From Henriciella sp. (lineage in GTDB: Bacteria; Pseudomonadota; Alphaproteobacteria; Caulobacterales; Hyphomonadaceae), in NCBI GenBank assembly GCA_013213785.1, contig JABSPZ010000010.1, positions 1 to 64,000 of the forward strand: a stretch of 64,000 nucleotides of DNA, in the 5' to 3' direction. Below, piece after piece: positions 17,531 to 26,186 of this stretch (positions are counted from its first letter, which is position 1; every line of letters begins with the position of its first letter). The notes beneath the pieces are model-generated. The model did not search any database and had not been told where the DNA came from. It saw only the letters and a program-made list of their open reading frames with translations. The position numbers and the translations under genes are program-made.

Positions 17531-18265
17531 CTAGGCCTCCGCAGGCTCGCTGTTGCGACCCGTGATTTTTTTGTAGGCGACCGGGATCAGGGAAACCACA
17601 CCCAGAGCGATGAAGGCGGGCAGGAAATTGGCGGCCAAGCTGCCAATGTCGACTTCGCCGCCTTCAAGCAGGGTCCCTTTGATGGCCGCGCCGATCCAAG
17701 TGTAGGCGAGCGTCCCTGGAATAATTCCGAAAAACGTTGTGATGAGATAATCGCGGTATTTTGCTCCCAATAGACCAGGCGCAATGTTCACAACCGCAAA
17801 TGGGAAAAGTGGGATCAGTCTGAGCGCGAACATATAGGAGAGCGCATTCTCATTGAATCCACTTTCCATACGCTCCAGGAAGGGCCCTGCGATTTGGCGC
17901 AAGACACTGCCTATCGACGTCTTAGCCGCAAAGAACAAGATCGATGCGCCGACCGTAGCGGCGATGATGGTCGCTGGCGTCCCAATATAGAGACCAAACA
18001 AAAACCCGCCTGCGATCGTCAGCACGCCGCCTGGGATAATAAATGTGGTCGCTGCCGCATATACCAGGATATAGCCCGCTAGGACCAAGACGAGGTTATT
18101 TCTGACCAACTCGTCGAGCCATACGGCGTTTTCAGACAAGCTCTCTAGCGTCAGATATTGGTGCCAACCTTGAGACACTGCCAACGCTAGTCCCGCAGCA
18201 ATCACGTAGACCGGCCAAAGCTTTATCCAGATTGGGCTTTCTTTCTTTTCGACAGTGTCCGTCAT
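17531..18265 (-). CDS. TVP38/TMEM64 family (VTT domain) membrane protein
   Basis: 244 residues with about six hydrophobic segments. The VTT/SNARE-associated core is visible as IIPGGVLTIAGGFLFGLYIGT (about residue 75) followed by FALRLIPLFPFAVVNIAPGL (about 146), the conserved F-x-x-R-x-x-P-x-x-P motif. Relatives in the DedA/VTT superfamily move or scramble lipids; the exact role is unknown. It is between the DUF547 and oxidoreductase genes in one minus-strand operon. Confidence 0.87.
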   Translation of the reverse strand: MTDTVEKKESPIWIKLWPVYVIAAGLALAVSQGWHQYLTLESLSENAVWLDELVRNNLVLVLAGYILVYAAATTFIIPGGVLTIAGGFLFGLYIGTPATIIAATVGASILFFAAKTSIGSVLRQIAGPFLERMESGFNENALSYMFALRLIPLFPFAVVNIAPGLLGAKYRDYLITTFFGIIPGTLAYTWIGAAIKGTLLEGGEVDIGSLAANFLPAFIALGVVSLIPVAYKKITGRNSEPAEA

Positions 18266-18296
18266 CGGTGTCTTCCTTCTTGCTGCCTCTACGCGC

Positions 18297-19061
18297 CTAT
18301 TCGACGTCGTTTAGAGACCAGTCATATTCGTGTTTTGTGATTCTTCGTTTCGCTTGAATTTTTTCTGCGAGCTCCGGCTCGGCATGTTCAAGCAAATGAT
18401 CGATCACGCCCTCATTTGATCCGCCAAAATCCTCTCGGAACCATTTATAAATGGTCGATACTTGCAGCGTGCCGTTCCGGCGAACGGTCACGCCGCGCGG
18501 ATTGTTGATATAGTCGCGGGCGGCATCGTCGAGCTCTTCATCAAGGGTCGCGCCGAACCAAGCGTCGGTGCGCAAGTTAGGGCAACCGAATGAGGCGCAG
18601 TTTACAGCATAGTGGACACGTGGGTCGCTGAACTGAACGCGAAGAATCCCATGCTCGAGATCATCGAGACTAACTTTTTCGCCGTCCACCGTTGTGAAAA
18701 CACGTTTCCAAGGCCCCACAATATAGCCAGACTGGATCGACTTTGTTGGATAGCGGCCGACAATGTGCTGGATGGTCAATGCATTGTAGATGTTTGAGTA
18801 AGCAGCGAATTGCTCGTCATCGCTGAGAGTGTCAAAGTCCAAATCCGCAAAACTCTCAAGATAGGCGTCCAGCTTAGCAGAGTCTTCGGCATTGGCCTGA
18901 AGACCGCCATAGTCAAAGCGGTTCACGCCATCATCGCTTTCAACCACATAAGTGCCTAGGATATCGTCCCAGGGCTGATGCAGCTCTGTATCGTCTGCCG
19001 AAGCAGATCCCGCAGCAATCGTCATGGCAATAGCTCCAACCGTCAGCATTTTGCGTAGCAT
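18297..19061 (-). CDS. DUF547 domain exported protein
   Basis: About 254 residues with a Sec signal peptide (VGAIAMTIAAGSASADD). The body carries the DUF547 signature: YSNIYNALTIQHIV, LDDLEHGILR, HYAVNCASFGCPNLR and a C-terminal SIYKWFREDFGG. The Cys-x-x-x-Cys in NCASFGC and the nearby His look like a cysteine-protease-like site, but no reaction has been assigned to the family. The start chosen is the ATG at 19061. It leads a four-gene operon with VTT, oxidoreductase and histidine kinase genes. Confidence 0.82.
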   Translation of the reverse strand: MLRKMLTVGAIAMTIAAGSASADDTELHQPWDDILGTYVVESDDGVNRFDYGGLQANAEDSAKLDAYLESFADLDFDTLSDDEQFAAYSNIYNALTIQHIVGRYPTKSIQSGYIVGPWKRVFTTVDGEKVSLDDLEHGILRVQFSDPRVHYAVNCASFGCPNLRTDAWFGATLDEELDDAARDYINNPRGVTVRRNGTLQVSTIYKWFREDFGGSNEGVIDHLLEHAEPELAEKIQAKRRITKHEYDWSLNDVE

Positions 19062-19211
19062 AGATTTCGTGTCCCTTTTAGAAACTTTGTTCGAGCCGGA
19101 TATATGCAGATGGCCAAAAAGATGCACGTAACGGTATAGTCCCGAACCATCACCGATGCGTGAGCGGGGTGTGACGGCTGTATTTGACGCGGAAAACCTG
19201 CGGGATTTCTC

Positions 19212-19240
19212 TTGACCTCACCGGCTCGCAGCCGTAATAG
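19212..19240 (+). promoter_or_regulatory. Sigma-70-type promoter of rpmH
   Basis: TTGACC and TAATAG are separated by exactly 17 bases, giving a transcript start near 19247 and a 38-base leader before the rpmH ATG. Confidence 0.6.
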
Positions 19241-19284
19241 CCCCGCTTTCGAGTTCAACTAATTTCTATTGAGGCGAGACGCCC

Positions 19285-19419
19285 ATGAAACGCACATTCC
19301 AGCCAAGCCGCCTGAAGCGCGCCCGTACACACGGTTTCCGCTCTCGCATGGCAACCAAGAATGGCCGTAAGGTTTTGGCCCGCCGCCGCGCGAAAGGCCG
19401 CAAGGTCCTGTCTGCTTAA
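19285..19419 (+). CDS. rpmH: 50S ribosomal protein L34
   Basis: 44 residues, too short for the ORF track. It begins [20 protein letters not shown] and continues with the invariant basic L34 sequence, ending KVLSA. It sits in its usual place directly before rnpA and yidC. A ribosome binding site, TTGAGGCGAGACGCCC, precedes the ATG. Confidence 0.97.
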   Translation: MKRTFQPSRLKRARTHGFRSRMATKNGRKVLARRRAKGRKVLSA

Positions 19420-19444
19420 GACAGGCCTGCCGGGGACTGGTCCC

Positions 19445-19825
19445 ATGGCAAAATCTGAAGCTTCCGAATCTGGGGTCGTCCGTCTTAAGACACGGCCCCA
19501 GTTTCTTTTTGTACGAGCGGGCAAGTCCGAGCGCCGAAAGGCGCTGGTTGTTCAGGCGCGCACACGTACCGGTTCTCCAACCATTGGCGCTGGGTTTACG
19601 GCTACGAAGAAGATCGGAAACGCGGTTATCCGCAATCGCGCAAAGCGCCGCCTAAAAGAAGCGTCCAGACAACTTCTACCCCTTCACGGCGTGACCGGCG
19701 CTGACTATGTGTTCATTGCCCGAATGGATACTGCGACGATTGGCTGGCAGCGGCTGCTTGACGATATGGAAAGCGCACTGATAAGCCTCGCCAAAGATTT
19801 TTCAGCGGGGACAGGTCCGGCCTGA
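19445..19825 (+). CDS. rnpA: Ribonuclease P protein component
   Basis: 126 residues. The RNR signature KKIGNAVIRNRAKRRLKE near residue 57 binds the RNA subunit; FTATKK and DYVFIARMDT are also typical. It helps RNase P RNA mature tRNA 5' ends. I chose the ATG at 19445; the track frame extends upstream into rpmH, but the extra residues do not look like RnpA. 25 bases after rpmH, 32 before yidC; no yidD lies between. Confidence 0.93.
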   Translation: MAKSEASESGVVRLKTRPQFLFVRAGKSERRKALVVQARTRTGSPTIGAGFTATKKIGNAVIRNRAKRRLKEASRQLLPLHGVTGADYVFIARMDTATIGWQRLLDDMESALISLAKDFSAGTGPA

Positions 19826-19857
19826 CCCCTCTTTTTATATCAGGATACGCATCGCCT

Positions 19858-21696
19858 ATGCTGCCCAATCAACAAAACGGTATGGACCCTCAGGACCAAC
19901 GCAATTTCATCATCGCGATGGCGCTGATGATTGTCTTTGTATTTGCCTATCAGTTCTTCGTCCTTGAGCCACAAGCCAAGCGCGCCAATGAAGCGCGCGA
20001 AGCGGCGCAAGCAGAAGCCGGCCTCGAAACGCCGGTTGAGGCAGCCACGCCCGCGCCTTTGGAAGATGTGATCAAGTCGGTCGACGAGGCATTGGTCGAA
20101 ACGTCACGTGTTGGATTTGACGCCGATCGCGTCGATGGCTCGATCAACCTTAGCGGCGCCGTGATCGATGATCTCAATCTGAAAGACCATTATCGAACCG
20201 TTGAACGCACCGAAGAGCTTCGCCTCCTGCGCCCCGCAAACGCACCGAGCGGCTATACGGTCGGATGGAATTGGTTCGATGGCCGCACCCCGGTCGCTGG
20301 CTATCGCGACAATTGGACGGCGTCAGAAGAAGCGTTCGGCGACGACAATTCGACCACGCTCACCCTTGAAAAAGACGGTCTACGCTTTGAGCGGACCATC
20401 AGCGTGGACGACAATTACATGTTCACGTTCGAAGACTCCGTCACCAATCTCGGCGCTGAACCACGCACACTCATCCCGATCGGCACAGTTCGTCGCTATG
20501 GCGCATGGAAAGAGTTCTTGGATGTCACTGACCCAGGTTCTTCGCGCAAAACGGGTTTTGCGCACCAGGGCCTGATGGGCAGCTTCGATAGCGCGCTGAC
20601 ATGGCGCAATTATAACAACCTATTCAAAGGCCGCGGGATCAAGAAGTCAGAAGACGGGATCCGTGTTGCCGAAACCGGCGGCTGGCTCGGCCTCACAGAC
20701 ATGTATTGGATGGCGGCCTTGGTCCCAGAACAAGGTGAAGGGTTCCGGGCGCGTGTTCGTAATCTCGAAAACCACTTAGAGGTTCTGGTTCAGGGCGCTT
20801 CCGTTGAGCTCGCACCGGGCGCAACCGAAACCGTCGCCAACCAGATCTTTGCAGGCGCCAAAGAGTATGACGTCGTCAACGCTTACCAAGAAGCGGGCAT
20901 TCCGCGCTTCGGTGATGCGATCGATTGGGGCAATATTCTCTACTACCTCACCAAAGGTCTCTTCTTCGTTCTGAACTGGCTGCAAGGCATCGTTGGATCC
21001 TTCGGCTGGGCGATTATCGCGCTTGTGGTCTTGGTCAAACTGCCGCTCGTGCCGCTCTATAATCAGAGCTACAAGTCCATGGCGAAGATGAAAAAGCTAG
21101 CCGAGCCGATGAAAGAAATTTCAGAGCGCTTCAAAGCCGACCCACAGCGTCGCCAACAAGAAGTCATGAAGCTCTATCAGCGCGAAAAGGCCAATCCGCT
21201 TGCTGGGTGTGTGCCGATCCTGCTGACCATTCCGATCTTTATCGCGCTCTATAAGACGCTCTATGTGACAATCGAAATGCGCCACACGCCGTTTGGGTTC
21301 ATCAGTGACCTGTCGGCGCCAGACCCAACCGCGATCGGGAACCTGTTTGGGCTCCTGCCATGGGCGGCCGCTGACGTGAAAGCGATTCCAATCCTTGGTT
21401 TCGTAATCGGGATCGGGATCCTGCCAATCCTCTATGGTGTAACCATGGCGGGGATTCAGGCCCTCTCACCACCGCCGCCGGATCCAACCCAGCGGACGAT
21501 CATGATGGCCTTGCCGTTCGTGTTTATGTTCGTGTTTGGCGGATTTGCCGCGGGCCTCGTGCTGTACTGGGTCTGGTCGAATATTCTCTCGCTTGGGCAG
21601 CAATATTTCATTATGCGCCGCAACGGGGTCGAAACGCAGCTCGACAAATTGATCAAACGATTACTCGGGCGGGGCTCTTCCACCCCGGCTGAATAG
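19858..21696 (+). CDS. yidC: Membrane protein insertase YidC
   Basis: 612 residues. TM1 is at residues 17-36, followed by the large periplasmic beta-domain (about 60-340) and the five-helix insertase core starting near 370 (GLFFVLNWLQGIVGSFGWAI). The core motif PLYNQSYKSMAKMKKL and the cytoplasmic hairpin QRRQQEVMKLYQREKANPLAGC are intact. The C-terminal tail is short and basic. It inserts and folds inner-membrane proteins. Its stop TAG is followed at once by the engB ATG. Confidence 0.97.
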   Translation: MLPNQQNGMDPQDQRNFIIAMALMIVFVFAYQFFVLEPQAKRANEAREAAQAEAGLETPVEAATPAPLEDVIKSVDEALVETSRVGFDADRVDGSINLSGAVIDDLNLKDHYRTVERTEELRLLRPANAPSGYTVGWNWFDGRTPVAGYRDNWTASEEAFGDDNSTTLTLEKDGLRFERTISVDDNYMFTFEDSVTNLGAEPRTLIPIGTVRRYGAWKEFLDVTDPGSSRKTGFAHQGLMGSFDSALTWRNYNNLFKGRGIKKSEDGIRVAETGGWLGLTDMYWMAALVPEQGEGFRARVRNLENHLEVLVQGASVELAPGATETVANQIFAGAKEYDVVNAYQEAGIPRFGDAIDWGNILYYLTKGLFFVLNWLQGIVGSFGWAIIALVVLVKLPLVPLYNQSYKSMAKMKKLAEPMKEISERFKADPQRRQQEVMKLYQREKANPLAGCVPILLTIPIFIALYKTLYVTIEMRHTPFGFISDLSAPDPTAIGNLFGLLPWAAADVKAIPILGFVIGIGILPILYGVTMAGIQALSPPPPDPTQRTIMMALPFVFMFVFGGFAAGLVLYWVWSNILSLGQQYFIMRRNGVETQLDKLIKRLLGRGSSTPAE

Positions 21697-22344
21697 ATGA
21701 GCGATCTACCAGCCTTCTCCGAAGAGGCGCTGGAGGCCGGCCGCAAGCTCTGTATGGGGCCTGTCGAGTTTGTACTTGGCGCTGCGAGCCTCAGCCAATT
21801 GCCAGATGGCAATCGGCCGGAGATTGCGTTTGCGGGTCGCTCAAACGTCGGCAAATCGTCCTTGATCAATGCGGTGCTCAACCGGAAGAACATGGCGCGC
21901 TCGTCGGCTGAACCCGGGAAAACCCGCGAGCTCAACTATTTTGATATTGGCGATGGCAAACTCTGGCTCGTTGACCTGCCGGGCTTTGGCTACGCGAAAG
22001 TTTCCCGCGAGCAGCAGGCGAAATGGGTTCAGGTGACCAAACGCTATCTGCGTGGCCGCGCCAATTTGCGCCGGGTCTTCTTGCTCGTGGATAGTCGCCG
22101 CGGCCTGATGGATACAGATCTTGAAACCATGGCCATGCTGAACACAGCGGCTGTGACCTATCAAATCGTCCTGACCAAGGCCGATAAGATCAAAAAGTCA
22201 GCGCTCGATGCTGAAACAGCAAAAATTCAGACCACGTTGAAAAAAAATCCGGCGGCGCACCCGATCGTTCGCGTGACATCGTCCGAAAAAGGCTTTGGGA
22301 TTCCCGAACTACGAGCAGAGATCGGTCAAATCACGGAGGTTTAA
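21697..22344 (+). CDS. engB: Ribosome biogenesis GTP-binding protein YihA/YsxC (EngB)
   Basis: 215 residues. G1 GRSNVGKSSL near residue 47, G2 region PGKTRELNYF, G3 DLPGFGYA, G4 LTKADK and G5 TSSEKG are all present in order. It is an essential GTPase in large-subunit assembly. It starts at the base after the yidC stop, the normal alphaproteobacterial order, and abuts the acetyltransferase gene. Confidence 0.96.
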   Translation: MSDLPAFSEEALEAGRKLCMGPVEFVLGAASLSQLPDGNRPEIAFAGRSNVGKSSLINAVLNRKNMARSSAEPGKTRELNYFDIGDGKLWLVDLPGFGYAKVSREQQAKWVQVTKRYLRGRANLRRVFLLVDSRRGLMDTDLETMAMLNTAAVTYQIVLTKADKIKKSALDAETAKIQTTLKKNPAAHPIVRVTSSEKGFGIPELRAEIGQITEV

Positions 22345-22818
22345 ATGGCGGTTCAAATCATAAGCGCCAATCTCGACATCCCGGAGTTTGCGGCCTTAAT
22401 CGACACCCATGCCGAACTGATGCTCAGCCTCTCACCGCCAGGAAGCTGCCATTTCCTACCGATGGAAGGCCTGCGCGACCCTGCGGTCACCGTGTGGGAA
22501 ATGCGTGATGGTGACGAGCTTGTCGGTTGCGGCGGCCTGAAAGAGCTCTCAGCCACGCATGGTGAGATCAAATCCATGCACACACTCTCAGCGAAACGCG
22601 GCGCTGGGCTTGGCCGGAAGATGCTCGATCACGTCGTAAATCAAGCCAAAGCGCGCGGGTACCAACGCCTCAGCCTCGAAACCGGCAGCACGGACGGCTT
22701 TTTACCCTCCCGAACGCTCTATCAGAGCTGCGGCTTTGAAATCTGCGGCCCGTTTAGCGACTATGTTGAAGACCCCCATAGCGTATTTATGACGTTAGAA
22801 ATGTCCGCACACGAATAA
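22345..22818 (+). CDS. GNAT family N-acetyltransferase
   Basis: 157 residues with the GNAT fold: beta4 GCGGLKELS, beta4-alpha3 MHTLSAKRGAGLGRKMLDHVV with the acetyl-CoA pyrophosphate loop RGAGLG, and a C-terminal LYQSCGFEICGPF strand. The substrate is unknown. The GGAGGTTTAA ribosome binding site lies inside the end of engB, and the ATG follows its stop directly, so it is part of the yidC-engB operon. Confidence 0.85.
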   Translation: MAVQIISANLDIPEFAALIDTHAELMLSLSPPGSCHFLPMEGLRDPAVTVWEMRDGDELVGCGGLKELSATHGEIKSMHTLSAKRGAGLGRKMLDHVVNQAKARGYQRLSLETGSTDGFLPSRTLYQSCGFEICGPFSDYVEDPHSVFMTLEMSAHE

Positions 22819-22848
22819 ACCGTCGTAAGACCGACAAAAAAACGTCGC

Positions 22849-22867
22849 TCCACTGTAATAGAGTGGA
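22849..22867. promoter_or_regulatory. Inverted repeat TCCACT-N7-AGTGGA upstream of TonB receptor
   Basis: A perfect six-base dyad, 44 bases before the receptor start. It could be an operator or the base of a leader hairpin; I cannot tell which. Confidence 0.35.
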
Positions 22868-22874
22868 TTTACGC

Positions 22875-22906
22875 GGCTCCAAAACCAAGAAAAAGCGTTT
22901 GGAGCC
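22875..22906 (+). promoter_or_regulatory. Hairpin burying the ribosome binding site of the TonB receptor gene
   Basis: GGCTCCAAA (22875-22883) pairs perfectly with TTTGGAGCC (22898-22906) around a 14-base A-rich loop. The right arm contains the GGAG ribosome binding site for the ATG at 22911, so in the folded RNA the site would be blocked. Confidence 0.5.
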
Positions 22907-22910
22907 TCCC

Positions 22911-25196
22911 ATGAAAAACTCACTACTCACCACAGCATCCGTGGTCCTTATGTCAGCTCTCCTTCCGCCTGCCTTTGCGCAAGATGCGGGAACAGATGAG
23001 GGCGAACTTCGCCAGAACACAGTGACAGTAACCGTCCAGAAGCGCGAACAAATTCTGCGCGACGTTCCTGTCGCCGTCAGCGCCGTCGATGCCGAGGCGC
23101 TTGATGATCTCGGTCTGGCCGAGTTCGATCAGCTTGCGCGCTTCGTACCAGGCTTCGAAGTTCAAGAGCAAAGCCCAAACAATCCTGGCTTTGTCATTCG
23201 CGGAATTACGTCCGATAGCGGGGAATCCAATATCGAACCTCGGATCGCCGTGTTCCAAGACGGGATCTCAATTTCACGTTCACGCGGCTCAGTTGTGGAG
23301 CTCTTTGATCTGGAGCGGGTCGAGGTCGCGAAGGGTCCGCAGCCAACCCTGTTCGGACGCGGTGCTTTGATCGGCGGCGTCAATGTGATCCAAGCCAAAC
23401 CGCAATTTGACTTTGGCGCCGCAGCAACTGTCGGTGTCGGCAATTTCAATGAACTGTTCGCAGAAGGCCACATCACCAATGCCATCGTGCAAGACCAATT
23501 GGCCTTCCGCTTGTCCGGACGCCTACGCCAGCGGGATGGTTATGTCGAAAGCCTCAATCCGAACGAAGACGACTTTAACAGCCAAGACATGATCGCCATT
23601 CGTGGCGGCCTCACATGGACACCAAGTGCTGATCTAAGCTTTGACCTGATCGCCAATTACCAAGAAGACAGCCCAAGCGGGACCAGTTTTAAATCTGGCG
23701 CTTTTGAACCCCTACCAGGCGCTTCAACGGATGCATGGGATCCCGCCAATCTGAACAGTTTCGGGAACTTCCTCGGCGGCAAAGATCTGGGACTCGAGCG
23801 CGATGTTTTTGGTCTGACTTTGCTGACCACATATGATTTTTCTGACAGCCTCAGCTTAACCTCGATCACCGGTTATCGTGAGTTTGAGAGTCTGGAAGTG
23901 TTTGATCCAGACGGCTTCGGCCTGCCTCTCTTTATCTTTGCTGAAGATGCGGAAGGCGAACAGTTCAGCCAAGAATTACGCCTGAACTTTGATGTGAACG
24001 AGCGCATGCGCGGCTTTGTTGGGGTCAATTATTTCGACGAAGATGGCAGCCAGCGCGTCCCGCTGACGTATGATGAGCGGGCGGTTCAGGCCTTCCTAGG
24101 CGGTATCGTGACACCGCCAAATGCGCCGGATGTCTCGGCTCTTCCAGACTTCAACCTGACTGTGTCTGGTCTAAACGGAACGATCGTGCCACTTAAGCCG
24201 ATTCACAATGAGGTCTTCACCAATTTCGGCGAAACCACGAGTTATGAGATATTCGGCGATGTCTCCTATGACGTGACGGACCGCCTCGAGCTCACCGGCG
24301 GTGTCCGGTACACATCAGACGAAAAGACGAGCGGCTTGCTGGTCGAATTCCCGCAAGCCCCCAGCAATGTCACCTTCGCCGGATTATTCGTCCAAGACAC
24401 TGGCGGCCTGATCGAGGCAAGCGACGAGTTCGATGATGTGACTTGGCGGGTGGCCGCAAAGTATGAGGTCACCGACGACGTAAACGTCTATGCGAACGCC
24501 GCACGGGGCCGCCGCCCAGAGGTCATTACCGCATCAGCGGGCAGCCCATCAGCGGGCTTTACGACCCTGGAATCTGAACTGGTGGATGCCTTAGAAGCCG
24601 GGATCAAAAGCAGCTTGATCGACAATCAACTGATCTTAAATGCATCCGTTTTCTATTATGATTACAGCAACTTCCAAACCACCGAAGTGAATGATCAGGG
24701 ACTTCTCGAGCCGATCAATGCGGGCGATGCGACGGCCGAAGGCGCAGAAATCGAGATGAGCTTTGAGCCGACCGATTATTTCACGCTCACCGCGTCATAC
24801 GGATATAACAAAGCCCGGTTTGACGATGAGGTAGGTGCGCCATTTTCAGGTAATAAACTTCGCCTCTCGCCAGATCAGACAGCTTCGATCGCTGCGAAGT
24901 TTATCCTGGATACGCCTGCGGGAGAGTTGTCTCTGGTGCCAAGCGCAACCTGGCAATCTGAGGTTTTCTTCGACAACACAGAGCGCGACGCGATCAGCCA
25001 GGATGGCTATGCCCTCATCAATTTCAATGCTCAGCTTGATCTAACCGATACCCTCTTTGTTAGCGCGTATGTGACCAACCTGCTCGATGAAGAGTATCTG
25101 ATCGATGCAGGAAATACGGGCGATGCGTTCGGTATTCCGACCTTCATCGCCGGGACACCGCAATTCTACGGCATTCGGTTCGGCGCCAAATACTAG
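22911..25196 (+). CDS. TonB-dependent outer-membrane receptor
   Basis: About 761 residues. A Sec signal peptide (SALLPPAFAQ) is followed by a TonB-box-like stretch NTVTVTVQKREQ, a plug domain (RDVPVAVSAV to VNVIQAKP, about residues 45-165) and a 22-strand barrel ending with the outer-membrane C-terminal Phe-type signature FYGIRFGAKY. This group takes up siderophores, glycans or other large nutrients; the ligand is unknown. The start is the ATG at 22911, not the track start, because the signal peptide begins there. It separates engB from argB, an insertion into an otherwise conserved block, and is closed off by a terminator. Confidence 0.92.
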   Translation: MKNSLLTTASVVLMSALLPPAFAQDAGTDEGELRQNTVTVTVQKREQILRDVPVAVSAVDAEALDDLGLAEFDQLARFVPGFEVQEQSPNNPGFVIRGITSDSGESNIEPRIAVFQDGISISRSRGSVVELFDLERVEVAKGPQPTLFGRGALIGGVNVIQAKPQFDFGAAATVGVGNFNELFAEGHITNAIVQDQLAFRLSGRLRQRDGYVESLNPNEDDFNSQDMIAIRGGLTWTPSADLSFDLIANYQEDSPSGTSFKSGAFEPLPGASTDAWDPANLNSFGNFLGGKDLGLERDVFGLTLLTTYDFSDSLSLTSITGYREFESLEVFDPDGFGLPLFIFAEDAEGEQFSQELRLNFDVNERMRGFVGVNYFDEDGSQRVPLTYDERAVQAFLGGIVTPPNAPDVSALPDFNLTVSGLNGTIVPLKPIHNEVFTNFGETTSYEIFGDVSYDVTDRLELTGGVRYTSDEKTSGLLVEFPQAPSNVTFAGLFVQDTGGLIEASDEFDDVTWRVAAKYEVTDDVNVYANAARGRRPEVITASAGSPSAGFTTLESELVDALEAGIKSSLIDNQLILNASVFYYDYSNFQTTEVNDQGLLEPINAGDATAEGAEIEMSFEPTDYFTLTASYGYNKARFDDEVGAPFSGNKLRLSPDQTASIAAKFILDTPAGELSLVPSATWQSEVFFDNTERDAISQDGYALINFNAQLDLTDTLFVSAYVTNLLDEEYLIDAGNTGDAFGIPTFIAGTPQFYGIRFGAKY

Positions 25197-25218
25197 ACAG
25201 CAATACCTCTAAATCGGA

Positions 25219-25252
25219 AACACCTCCGCAGATTGCGGGGGTGTTTTGCTTT
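25219..25252 (+). terminator. Rho-independent terminator after TonB receptor
   Basis: AACACCTCCGC pairs with GCGGGGGTGTT (one G-T pair) around a five-base loop, followed by TTGCTTT. It lies 22 bases after the receptor stop and insulates argB. Confidence 0.75.
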
Positions 25253-25286
25253 GCGCCGCGGCCAAATCCGGCTAAGAGCCAGCGCC

Positions 25287-26186
25287 ATGACTGAGACGCC
25301 TCTGCCACCCGCCCAATTGACCGCTGAAACCTTGTCAGAGGCCCTGCCTTATATTCAGCGCTATGCTGGGCGTACGATCGTGATCAAGTTTGGCGGTCAT
25401 GCCATGGTCGATGAGGCGCTCTCTGACGCGTTTGCGCGCGATGTGGTCCTGTTGAAGCACCTTGGCGCAAACCCAGTCGTTGTGCATGGTGGCGGGCCGC
25501 AAATCGCCAAACTGCTGGAACGGCTCGGGATTCAATCAGAGTTTCGAGATGGCCTTCGCGTTACCGACGATGCGACCATGGAAGCGGTTGAGATGGTGCT
25601 CTCCGGCCCGATCAACAAATCCATCGTTCGCGCGATTAACGCAGCTGGCGGTAAAGCCGTGGGTCTATCTGGCTCCGATGGCGACTTGATGCGGGTCACC
25701 AAGGCGACGCGCACCAAGCGCGACGATAGCAGCGAGATCGAGAAAGTCGTCGATCTCGGCTATGTGGGCGAACCTGACAAAATTGACATCTCGGTTTTGA
25801 AAGCGCTGATGCAGAGCGAAAAAGCGATCATTCCTGTGATCGCACCAGTTGGGGTCGGCGAGGATGATCGGCGTTACAATGTGAATGCAGATACGGCTGC
25901 GGGCGCGGTGGCTGCTGCGCTTCAGGCAAAACGATTATTGCTTCTCACCGATGTTGCTGGCGTCCTCGACAAACAGGGGAGCCTAATGCGCGAGATCCGC
26001 CGCGATCAAGTCGATGGCCTTATGCAAGATGGGACGATTAGCGGCGGGATGATTCCAAAGCTTGAAACTGCAGCGAAAGCCGTCAACATGGGCGTTGGTG
26101 GGGCAGTTATACTGGACGGGCGCGAACGTCACGCGCTGCTAATGGAGCTCTTCACCGAACATGGCGCAGGTACCTTTGTCTATTAA
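25287..26186 (+). CDS. argB: Acetylglutamate kinase
   Basis: 299 residues. Motifs: [10 protein letters not shown] near residue 31, [18 protein letters not shown] near 64, [10 protein letters not shown] near 130, and [17 protein letters not shown] near 197. It phosphorylates N-acetylglutamate, the second step of arginine synthesis, and is usually arginine-inhibited in bacteria that use the cyclic route. The start is the ATG at 25287; the longer track start is within the terminator. The following gene overlaps its end by 26 bases. Confidence 0.95.
   Translation: MTETPLPPAQLTAETLSEALPYIQRYAGRTIVIKFGGHAMVDEALSDAFARDVVLLKHLGANPVVVHGGGPQIAKLLERLGIQSEFRDGLRVTDDATMEAVEMVLSGPINKSIVRAINAAGGKAVGLSGSDGDLMRVTKATRTKRDDSSEIEKVVDLGYVGEPDKIDISVLKALMQSEKAIIPVIAPVGVGEDDRRYNVNADTAAGAVAAALQAKRLLLLTDVAGVLDKQGSLMREIRRDQVDGLMQDGTISGGMIPKLETAAKAVNMGVGGAVILDGRERHALLMELFTEHGAGTFVY

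Noticed and set aside
19361-19445. Longer rnpA start inside rpmH
   Set aside because: Overlapping rpmH/rnpA starts exist in some bacteria, but the extra residues here are unlike RnpA and an ATG at 19445 fits.
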